Positions 7,631 to 14,213 of a DNA stretch of 22,831 bases are shown in pieces (the first letter of the stretch is position 1; each line of letters opens with the position of its first letter). Position numbers and translations under genes: made by a program. The DNA is taken from positions 1-22,831 of the forward strand of contig JADJOZ010000006.1 in assembly GCA_016713525.1 (NCBI GenBank). The letters are read 5' to 3'. The stretch comes from Bacteroidota bacterium. GTDB taxonomy: Bacteria > Bacteroidota > Bacteroidia > AKYH767-A > OLB10. The notes under the pieces were generated by a model. The model worked only from the letters and a program-made list of their open reading frames with translations. It was not told where the DNA came from and did no database searches.

Positions 7631-8253
7631 CTATCTGTTAAATAAAAAAACAGTATCGATGAAATATAGAATGTCATGTCTGGTTAAAACATTTTCATCA
7701 TGTAAATCTTCTAAAATAATACCCAATTCAGGATTGTAATAGTCATTATTTCTGGTATTCATGAAACCATTAGATTGGAGAAATGCTTTCACCTGAATCA
7801 AATCAGTACTTTGTGTAATTGAAACATAAGGTTGCTTAACTACAGCATACACCGTATCATTTTCTTTTGAAAAACCAATCAATTCATAAGCTGTATCTGA
7901 GAAGAAAAAGTTGTGAAGCAAAAGACTAAAAAAATAGTCTTTCCATGAGGAGTAATAAATGGCATCATTTAGCTTAAGAACATGTTCCGAATCTTTAAGA
8001 TAAACTCTTTGTTCAGCACCTTCACTTACTATTGAGTGAAATCAATGTTATCTACCCAAAAATTATTTTTAGAGCTAAACGTTTCTAGTTTCTTTGTTTC
8101 CTAGTGCCTGACTTGCTTAAGTTCTTCAGTTGTTGCACCTGCTTTCGCGCCATAGTTAAGGTAACCGGTGATTGTTTGGATAATTGCTCCAAACCTAACC
8201 TGACTCTTTCCTGAAATGATATTGCGTAGTTCATTCTTTGGATGATTTTGCAT
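7631..8253 (-). CDS. Small kinase-like protein resembling the polyvalent-protein kinase domain
   Basis: Reconstructed from ATG 8251-8253 (MQNHPKNELRN) to TAG 7631-7633, about 207 residues. N-terminal 50 residues (IISGKSQVRFGAIIQTITGYL) look like a short helical leader. Then FWVDNIDFTQ and, after one indel near 8040, SEGAEQRVYLKDSEHVLKLND, resembling a kinase glycine loop plus beta-3 Lys (VLKL). The clear signature is LGIILEDLHDENVL, a DLHxxN catalytic loop, followed by LYFIDTVF, where IDT stands at the DFG position. I recognise this set, with YYNPELGIILEDLHDENV, from Bacteroidota proteins carrying the Kinase-PolyVal domain described in polyvalent proteins of phages and mobile elements. A TAG at 8101-8103 and the indel break the frame. 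It sits alone between two copies of a repeat element and next to a hipBST-like operon, so a role in defence or a mobile element is possible but not shown. Confidence 0.65.
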
Positions 8254-8384
8254 CCTACCAAAGATACGAAAAATATTAATTTAGTGATAATTTTAACCGT
8301 TAATCCAAAAAAACAAAATGACTTTTTATTGTTTTATAATATTGTACATCAACGTTTTATGAATTCGATTCTGCCCAAAACCCC
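8254..8384. other. AT-rich spacer upstream of the kinase-like gene
   Basis: About 130 bases of AT-rich sequence between the kinase-like gene start and hexamer array 3. It must hold the promoter of that gene. On the minus strand no full TTTG...TAnnTTTG pair is evident. Confidence 0.4.
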
Positions 8385-8563
8385 CTTTCTTTTTCTCATT
8401 CTGAAACTTCCTCGTTCCCATTCTCATTCTGTTTCTGTTTCTGTTTCTGCTTCTCATTCCGCCTCACCCGATCTCACTCTCATTCCCATTTCCGCTCTCA
8501 TTCTGTTCCTGTTCCTGTTTCTGCTTCTTCCTCGCTCTCATTCTCATTCCCATTCTCACTCTG
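8385..8563 (+). repeat. Pyrimidine-rich hexamer array 3
   Basis: Degenerate TTCTCA/TTTCTG/TTCCTG/TTCCCA hexamers with the C/T-rich strand on +. From 8458 it contains the longer unit TCCGCCTC-CCCGATCTCACTCTC that appears three times in array 4, so the arrays share a higher-order repeat, not only the hexamer. Confidence 0.85.
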
Positions 8564-8737
8564 ATACTACTCCCTTCTCCTGCCCAAAATATTTGTGAAT
8601 AACGTATGACCTATGCAGGAGAAGGGCAGGGGATGAGGAAAAGAATTAAGAATTGAGGATTAAGAATGAAAGATTATGAAAAGAATGAATTGAACTGATT
8701 AAATATTATTCAGGGAATAATGCTGTCATCATTCCAG
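8531..8737 (-). repeat. Hairpin-bearing repeat element, copy B
   Basis: Second copy of 7411-7627. The hairpin is perfect here: CCCTTCTCCTGC (8572-8583) pairs over 12 bp with GCAGGAGAAGGG (8615-8626) around a 31-base loop. The right end TCATCATTCCAG overlaps the stop codon and last codons of hipT, so the element ends exactly at a gene's 3' end as copy A nearly does. Confidence 0.85.
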
Positions 8738-9735
8738 TATTAAATAGTTTCTTTTTGTGTTATACATCAGCAAATATCCTCTCTTGTTTGCATCACTTAA
8801 AAAAGAATGACCGATTAATTTTTCCACGAATGGCTGCTTTTCCATAAATGGACTTATTAATTTTTCAAACCTACTTGCACTAACTCCTATTCGTTTTGCA
8901 AATTCCGAAAAATCACTCTTTGAAGGATGGCCACTTTTTTTGTATTGCTCACTTTTAAAATCGTTAGAAAATAGACCCTTGTCCAATGCAAAATCAGTAT
9001 CGTCTACATGTAGTCTTGTATTTATCAAATCATAGGCGGGACTAAGCAAGTAGTCGCCTTTTGATGATTCCAATAAAGAAAAGTTCTTTAAATGTGCATC
9101 ACCATTCGAAAACAAAAAATTGAATACTACCAATGAAAAATATTTCTCTATTTCTACACGCCATGCGGAAACATATTGTTGTATCAAAAGCCCTGCTTCT
9201 TCATAGCTATATTCATACTTGAAATTTTCTCCTGCATTGTCTTTTGTTTTCCCTGCCAGTGTTGCAAAATCTTCTTCGCCCAATTTGCCATTGTCTTCTT
9301 TTACGTCAAATCGTTTTGTGATATAGGCCGGTGATCCATTCTTAAAAAAAATTATGGCGTTTTCTGCTGTTTTCAGTCCATACACTTGTTTGGCAATTTG
9401 CATAGTTAAATGTTCATTTGCCGGAACCTGGTCAACCTTTTTTAAATCCCGTGGTATCGGTTTAAGAATATAAGTTCCCTGTTCTCCTTCTTTCGTCAAT
9501 CGCAATATATTTTTCTCTAAAAGAAAACTTAATTTTCCTGCACTCCTGATATAGAAATGTGTTTACGATTTTCCATGAACTGCTCCGCAACTTGTTCGTT
9601 TAGTTGTGGCTGCTCATAAGGTAAAACATGATTTACTTTTTTGCCATTAAACAAATTCCGTGAGCAACTTGGGCTATAGGTAGAAAAGCCTGCAGCCAAA
9701 GTTCCCGGACAATATTGCAATTCAAATACACTCAT
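8729..9735 (-). CDS. hipT: HipT-like serine/threonine kinase toxin (HipA C-terminal domain)
   Basis: HipA-type protein kinase lacking the N-terminal subdomain, which is the separate gene hipS just upstream. The start at 9733-9735 gives MSVFELQYCPGTLAAGFSTYSPSC, matching the short Cys-containing head of this form. RKHISISGVQ carries a Ser-x-Ser in the glycine-rich loop (Ser61, Ser63); in E. coli HipT two serines at the equivalent place are autophosphorylated. YILKPIPRD holds the ATP-binding Lys, VPANEHLTMQIAKQVYG is a typical HipA helix, LFSNGDAHLKNFSL is the catalytic loop (Asp, Asn), and LSPAYDLINT is the DFG-equivalent. With one A restored near 9534 (GVQEKLSFLLEKN), the protein has 335 residues, close to E. 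coli HipT. Stop TGA 8729-8731 lies in a repeat element. Known relatives phosphorylate aminoacyl-tRNA synthetases and stop growth; the target here is unknown. Confidence 0.9.
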
Positions 9736-9737
9736 TC

Positions 9738-10062
9738 TTAAATCATCAGCTTTACGGTTATGGCTCCTATCGTATCATATTGTGCTGTCGCTGCAAGCAA
9801 ACCAAAATTGTCTTCTTCGTCTATCTTCAAATGTGTGCTTTGCAATTTTCGGTTTACCCCTTCACTCAACATATTAAAAAAAAAATGGAAACAAAAATTT
9901 GCTACTGTATTCTTGTTTCGATTTTGGCAATGTTAGACTTATTGCGGACTTACTTGTATCATTAAAATAATTGTCGTCATATTTAAAAACATAATGCTGA
10001 CGATTTTCTTCTGTTAATATTCCTGCTAAAATCCCATTGCGATATATTTTCAATGCTCTCAT
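9738..10062 (-). CDS. hipS: HipS-like protein (HipA N-terminal subdomain), probable antitoxin
   Basis: Corresponds to the N-terminal subdomain 1 of HipA as a separate gene. Reads MRALKIYRNGILAGILTEEN, YVFKYDDNYF, SAISLTLPKSKQEY, FLFPFFFNMLSEG, then DNFGLLAATAQYDTIGAITV, the full order of motifs in the HipA N-terminal domain. A ten-T run (9886-9895 on +) breaks the literal frame; nine T restores PFFFNMLSEG. Start ATG 10060-10062 directly follows the hipB stop (TAAATG); stop TAA 9738-9740 lies two bases before the hipT ATG, so translation is probably coupled. About 107 residues, as in E. coli HipS. In the studied hipBST system HipS, not HipB, is the protein that neutralises the HipT kinase; by homology and order I infer that here. 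If one more indel hides at the hipS/hipT junction the two could be fused, but Bacteroidota relatives I recall are separate genes. Confidence 0.85.
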
Positions 10063-10276
10063 TTACTCAATTTTTTCTTTTACTTCAAGTCTTAATTCTA
10101 AGCCCAGCACTTCTGCTAATTTATTCAACACATCTAAAGAAGGATTGCCTTGCCCCCCGCTCAAGTTTATATAAAGTATTGGTGCTCACTTTTGCCAATT
10201 CGGCTAAGTGGGGCTGAGTTATGTTCAACTCCTTTCTTCTGTTTTTTATGGATTCTCCAAGTTGTACGGCTAACAT
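10063..10276 (-). CDS. hipB: HipB-like helix-turn-helix transcription regulator
   Basis: Not visible as one open frame because of one extra G in a six-G run near 10160. Corrected, ATG 10274-10276 gives MLAVQLGESIKNRRKELNIT, then TQPHLAELAKVSTNTLYKLERGQGNPSLDVL, a classic XRE/Cro-type helix-turn-helix (QxxLAELAKVSTNTLYKLERG), and NKLAEVLGLELRLEVKEKIE-TAA at 10063-10065. About 70 residues, short as expected for HipB. It is the first gene of the operon; its stop abuts the hipS start. It should bind the three palindromes around its own promoter and repress the operon, probably with HipS and HipT as co-repressors. One operator copy overlaps its start codon, which fits autoregulation. Confidence 0.88.
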
Positions 10277-10287
10277 TATACTGTGAT
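10270..10287. promoter_or_regulatory. Putative HipB operator O3 (degenerate, overlaps the hipB start codon)
   Basis: CTAACATTATACTGTGAT aligns with ATCACATTATAGTGTGAT (O1 and O2) at 14 of 18 positions. One half-site (TGTGA) is intact, and the start codon of hipB lies within it. Confidence 0.6.
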
Positions 10288-10294
10288 TTTGTAT

Positions 10295-10326
10295 CAAATG
10301 TAAGTGTGTTTTACAATTTATGCAAA
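10295..10326 (-). promoter_or_regulatory. hipBST promoter
   Basis: Minus strand TTTG (10323-10326), 20 bases, then TACATTTG (10295-10302), a full match to the Bacteroidota TTTG/TAnnTTTG pattern, 18 bases upstream of the hipB ATG. Operator O2 lies 4 bases upstream of the -33 box and O3 covers the start region, so bound HipB would block it. Confidence 0.75.
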
Positions 10327-10330
10327 TAAA

Positions 10331-10348
10331 ATCACATTATAGTGTGAT
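10331..10348. promoter_or_regulatory. Putative HipB operator O2
   Basis: ATCACATTATAGTGTGAT, an inverted repeat with arms TCACA and TGTGA. Identical to O1, adjacent to the -33 box of the hipBST promoter. Confidence 0.8.
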
Positions 10349-10389
10349 AATAAATAAGAATTGTTCGTTTGGGTAAGAAAATCACCATA

Positions 10390-10407
10390 ATCACATTATA
10401 GTGTGAT
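10390..10407. promoter_or_regulatory. Putative HipB operator O1
   Basis: ATCACATTATAGTGTGAT, identical to O2 with 59 bases from start to start. Upstream of the promoter; with O2 and O3 it could allow DNA looping or cooperative binding. Confidence 0.8.
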
Positions 10408-10446
10408 TTTTATACTAATTTTGCGATTGGAATCCTTTTTGCATTA

Positions 10447-10476
10447 TGTAAAATGCTGAAAATTAATGTGCTTAAC
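10447..10476. repeat. 30-bp direct repeat, left copy, flanking the T9SS gene array
   Basis: TGTAAAATGCTGAAAATTAA followed by TGTGCTTAAC. Matches 18087-18116 at 28 of 30 positions. The two copies lie just outside the two ends of the T9SS cargo array. Confidence 0.8.
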
Positions 10477-10479
10477 TAA

Positions 10480-10533
10480 CTACTTTGCAATCACAGCAAT
10501 CTTTTTGCTCACTCTTTGGTTTGTCAAAGAATA
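10480..10533 (-). pseudogene. Remnant of a T9SS C-terminal sorting domain (last 17-18 codons)
   Basis: Minus strand reads FYSLTNQRVSKKIAVIAK then TAG at 10480-10482. The part RVSKKIAVIAK matches the end of the T9SS gene at 12608 (KRVSKKIAVMRE) both in protein and over about 28 nearly identical bases. It follows directly on the terminator of the upstream gene, with no start or gene body, so it is the tail of a lost gene. Confidence 0.65.
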
Positions 10534-10553
10534 AAAGCCCACTCGGTGGGTGT
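10531..10553 (-). terminator. Rho-independent terminator of the first T9SS gene
   Basis: On the minus strand CCCAC-CGA-GTGGG forms a 5-bp GC-rich stem followed by CTTTTATTCTTT. It begins a few bases after the stop codon at 10558-10560. Confidence 0.65.
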
Positions 10554-10557
10554 GCTC

Positions 10558-12088
10558 TCAATTTTTAACAATAACTTTGCCACCGGCATTATATCCGTTA
10601 AGTGAAAGCACAACATATTAGGTGCCAGCGGCCAGGTCCGATATATCAAAATGGATACTTTTTGTATTGGTAGTAATTTGCTTCAACGCCAGCTGTTTGC
10701 CTTCTATATCAAATAGTAAAAGTTCAACTTCGGAATTTCCATTATACGGAATTTGTGTTTCAGGTATGGTAATGTTTACTTCAAAATAATTATTTGCCGG
10801 ATTAGGAAAAGGATTACTCATCAGAGTACCTGGCAATGAATCCAAAAATTCATTTAAACCGGTCAACAAACCCAGATTATCAGTCCTGACCAACCATAGA
10901 CTACTCGTATTGCCCACTCCAGGTGTGAAATTGCAACAATATGTTTCACCACACATAATATATCCCCCATCGGCACATAATGATATATCCCAAAACCATC
11001 CATCATCTTGCATCTCACCAAAATTTTTTGTCCATAATGAATCTCCAACCGCAGAAAGTTTCATTAAAATCCCTTGCGAACCTCCATTTACTCCATTTGC
11101 GCCAGTCATCATAAAAGTGCTGTCCGAATTCTGTAAAATTCCTAGTGGGCTTCCTGAACTAAACAAACCAAAACTTTTATCCCAAATCACAACACCAGAT
11201 TCTGTTATTTTCTGAAATCTATTTTGCCGATATGTTGGATTCCCAACAGTACCTAATCCACTAATCAAATAATTTCCATCTAAAGTCCCAATAATATTTC
11301 GAAACCAGTCTGAATATAATGTAACTTGAATCTGAGTCCATTCTACATAACCAGATGAATCAACCTTCATGTAAAAAGGGTTTCCTTCTTGAGTAATATC
11401 GTAAACTCCTCCTACGCAAATGAATCCATGATCAGAGGTTTCTACAACGCTCCAAATTGTACTGGTATAAATTAAATTGCTATAGCTTTTTCTCCATTGC
11501 AAATTACCAAGTGAATCAACTTTACACAGAAAAGCTCGTACATTTGAGGAAGTATATGAGTTTTGCCATCCGCATATCAAGAATCCCCCATCAGTGGTAT
11601 TAATAATTTTATTTGGTCTCAGTGACGTATCATTTGGATGACTTAAAACTTTCGTCCATAAAGTATCTAAGTTGTGATTTAATTTCATCAGCAGAATATC
11701 AATGTCATAAAGATTTGTTGCCCCATAACTTTGAGTTAAACCTACGGTCATTAAATTATTATCCGGAGTTCTTACAATTGATTTAAACTGGTCATCGGAG
11801 TTGGAATTGTATGTCTGATAAAAAAATAGTGTCGGTAGTTATATACTGATCTGCCTTAACCATATTTCCCTCATAATCAAACTTCGAAATAAATCCACTG
11901 TATTTATCTCCGGCTGAAGATAAACTATCATTGGAACCAACAACTATGAATGCACTATCTTGTAAATTCACCATTGACCACCCAGCGGTCCAGGTTCCCA
12001 GCTCATAATGTCGGTCAAATAATATGTTTTGCCCCCAAATCAATGAGAAATTACACAAAAATATAAGCGTGAGAATTAGTTTGTTCAT
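10558..12088 (-). CDS. Secreted repeat protein with T9SS type A sorting domain
   Basis: Start ATG 12086-12088 with a Sec signal peptide MNKLILTLIFLCNFSLIWGQ, cleavage likely after WGQ. The body is a series of about 50-residue repeats with a shared pattern: DSLGNLQWRKSYSN, ETSDHGFICVGG, DSSGYVEWTQ, TLDGNYLISGLG, NSDSTFMMTGAN, SAVGDSLWTKNFG, CADGGYIMCGET. This 'W-x-K-x-F-G ... DGGYIxxGxT' pattern predicts a beta-propeller-like fold. The C terminus has the T9SS sorting domain: NPFPNPANNYFEV, LLLFDIEGKQL, ISDLAAGT, then after an in-frame TAA, YVVLSLNGYNAGGKVIVKN and TGA at 10558-10560. One homopolymer indel near 11820 breaks the frame (TIFYQTYNSNSDDQ after correction). About 510 residues. The TAA in the last 25 codons is probably an error, since the sorting motif continues in frame behind it. 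Exported and anchored or released at the cell surface; function unknown. Confidence 0.85.
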
Positions 12089-12172
12089 GATTCTGAAAGT
12101 TGCTTTGAAACGTGTTTAATCGTTCGGTAAATATTCCCTTACAGAAGGAAATTTCGTTTTTACGATAAATTA

Positions 12173-12210
12173 TATATGTTAGATGCTAAATTGTTGGCTG
12201 TGCAGAAAAT
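12173..12210 (+). repeat. Dispersed repeat segment, copy 2, leading into hexamer array 4
   Basis: TTAGATGCTAAATTGTTGGCT...CAGAAA matches 7141-7176; upstream, CAGAAGGAAATTTCGTT (12143 onward) resembles CAGAAGGGAGTTTCGTT at 6652. This is the same composite element as in the left repeat region, again followed by a hexamer array. Confidence 0.6.
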
Positions 12211-12607
12211 TTCTTTCTCTTTTCATTCTCATTCCCGCTCTCATTCTGTTTCTGCTTCTCATTCTGTTTCTGCTTCTCATTCCGCCTCTCCCCGATCTCA
12301 CTCTCACTCCCATTTCCGTTCTCATTCTGTTTCTGTAAATGTTTCTGTTTCTTCCTTGCTCTCATTCTGTTTCTGTTTCTGCTTCTCATTCCGCCTCTCC
12401 CCCGATCTCACTCTCACTCCCATTCCCTTTCTCATTCTGTTCCTGTTCCTGCTTCTTCCTCGCTCTCATTCTGTTTCTGTTTCAGTTTCTCATTCCGCCT
12501 CTCCCCCGTTCTCACTCTCACTCCCATTTCCGTTCTCATTGTGTTCCTGTTTCTGTTTCTGTTTCTTCCTCGCTCTCATTCTGTTTCTCATTCTCATTCT
12601 GTTCCTA
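12210..12607 (+). repeat. Pyrimidine-rich hexamer array 4 with ~105-bp higher-order repeat
   Basis: About 400 bases of TTCTCA, TTTCTG, TTCCTG, TCACTC and similar units, C/T-rich on +. A longer unit beginning TCCGCCTCTCCCC starts at 12281, 12390 and 12494, i.e. spacing 109 and 104 bases. It fills the gap between two T9SS genes and reaches the stop codon of the upstream one (12608-12610). All three + frames are partly open, giving Ser-His-Ser-Val type peptides that I do not regard as proteins. Confidence 0.88.
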
Positions 12608-14105
12608 CTACTCTCTCATCACAGCAATTTTTTTGCTCACTCTTTTGTCATCACTTGTTATCACACAATTATATACTCCATTGGCCAATTGAGGTAACTT
12701 CAGACTTTGCTCATTACTCCATGGTGGCAATGGGTATTTAAAAACAACTTTTCCGGTTACATCCACAACCCTCAAACATACCGCTCTCATTCTGAGGTAG
12801 CAAATATCCAATATGCAATACCCCATTTGTTACCGGACTCGGATAAACACGAAATTTAAAATCTGGCGGAGACCACTCATTCACATCTGTAAGCAAACAC
12901 GGGCAACCTAACGTAGTATCACATCCCAAATAATAGTTGGGATGGTAAACGTTGCCTCTCCCTGAATAACAAGGTAAAGGCAGAGCATGTTGTTGAACAT
13001 CACATGCTATTCCTGCACTGTCGGGGTGATTAATATAATGCATATCGATGACACTATTTCGGAGGTGATATATATCTTTCCATCTGCAGCCAGGTACATT
13101 GTCCAGAATAATGTTTGTAAAAATGGATAAGGAAAGGCATAACCGTCATAAATAGCAACCGTATCCATGCTTGCCGCTACATCAGAAGTATCGGTATTGA
13201 GCTGAATTATTTTCCGCGCTGTGCAAGCATATAAATATTTGGAATTATTAGAAAAAACCAAACCCAATCCGGGACTGGTCTCAGTAAAACTAATCACCTG
13301 AGTGTTGGAGAACATACCGGTGCATCGGTCGAAATCAAAAAGACGTAATGTAAAAGTTAGTGCTCCAACAACTCCGTCATAATAGAATAAGCCATTTTTT
13401 TCCATCTGGAGAAAAGTGCATTTGGCCTAGCAGGTAAACCGTTGGAGGTACTCCTAGCACTTGCTGCACGGGCGCTGAAACACCTGTTTGAGATAACAAG
13501 AATTTGTAAACTATATCACTGCTATCTTTAAACGCAACAATCCACCAGTCCCTGCCATTGGCATGTTTACACACAGCAAGTCCGGGATTTAGTCCCGCTT
13601 GTAAAGCCACTAAATTTTTTTGCCCGGCAATTACTCCTCCCAGGCCCCCATTCAAATTCATATCGATAACAGAATAATACAAATAGCTGGACTTAAGGTT
13701 AACGTTATCAGTTCCGGTTTGATGAAAAAGTACATATTTAGAACTATCTCCCGGAAATGGCAAAAACACACTAGCATGTGCATAAGGAATTCCTGAAACA
13801 TTATCACACCATGTAGAAGTAAAAGGATTTGGATTCAAGCCGCCTCCATTTTGCATGGTATCTAATGTTGCATCAGCTATCCAACAGCCGTTGCTTACCA
13901 TCAGCAAGTTTCCATTAGCATCGCTAATATTTCCTTGTGCTGCTCTAAATGGCATCTTGAAATTTGTTGGAGCAATGTTTATACTATTTGCATCAAATGA
14001 TAGTATTGCATTATTTGTTACAACATTTGTATCCAATCCGCTATTGTACCCTATCAGCCAATTGTGATTATATCCCTGGCCGGATAATTCAATAATTGTT
14101 AAAGA
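12608..14105 (-). pseudogene. T9SS beta-propeller-like paralog without signal peptide (T2), probably 5'-truncated
   Basis: Paralog of the genes at 14214 and 16320. The frame can be followed from a stop at 14106-14108: GQGYNHNWLIGYNSGLDTN aligns with the mature start SQGINNLWTMGYGG of its paralogs, but no Met or hydrophobic signal peptide precedes it; a terminator hairpin lies there instead. The body has the shared blocks NGNLLMVSNGCWIADATLDTMQNG, VCKHANGRDWWIV, HFSPDGKK, LRLFDFDRCTGMFSN, LAADGKIYIT, INHPDSAGIACDVQQHALPLP and HPNYYLG. The C terminus carries a T9SS sorting domain (FRVYPSPVTNGVLHI, MDVTGKVVF, LKLPQLANGVYNCVI, KRVSKKIAVM). Indels occur near 13400, 13030 and 12770. Without a signal peptide the product could not enter T9SS, so I call it a probable pseudogene. 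A lost 5' segment in the assembly is the alternative. Confidence 0.7.
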
Positions 14106-14135
14106 TTAAAGAAGGTGAAATAAATCACCTCCTTT
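14104..14135 (-). terminator. Strong hairpin terminator after the T3 gene
   Basis: Minus strand AAAGGAGGTGA-TTTATT-TCACCTTCTTT pairs over 11 bp with one G-U pair, followed by AATCTTT. It lies about 80 bases after the stop of the T3 gene and immediately before the truncated start of T2. Confidence 0.7.
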
Positions 14136-14213
14136 AAGTTTAATTTCAATTTTATCATCGGCTAAAATTAAACCTATTTTTTAACTGGTTCCAGTGAAAT
14201 TCCATACCAAATG

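Noticed and set aside
8101..8103. In-frame TAG in the kinase-like gene and TAA in the first T9SS gene as stop-codon recoding
   Set aside because: One-base errors are everywhere in the window, and normal genes use TAA, TAG and TGA as stops, so consensus error is simpler.
6801..8563. CRISPR array
   Set aside because: Units are 6 bp and degenerate without spacers of constant length, and no cas gene is present.
8242..8598. Open frame on + over hexamer array 3
   Set aside because: Same repeat translation effect; its first part is AT-rich spacer antisense to the start region of the kinase-like gene.
7411..8737. Integron cassette array with attC sites
   Set aside because: The hairpin elements lack the attC core sites (RYYYAAC/GTTRRRY) at their stem bases and no integrase is visible; only the general gene-plus-hairpin layout is similar.
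12176..12741. Open frames over hexamer array 4 encoding Ser-His-Ser-Val-Ser peptides, in several frames and on both strands
   Set aside because: They follow from translating a 6-bp repeat, occur in more than one frame at once, and lack a start context or any non-repeat domain.
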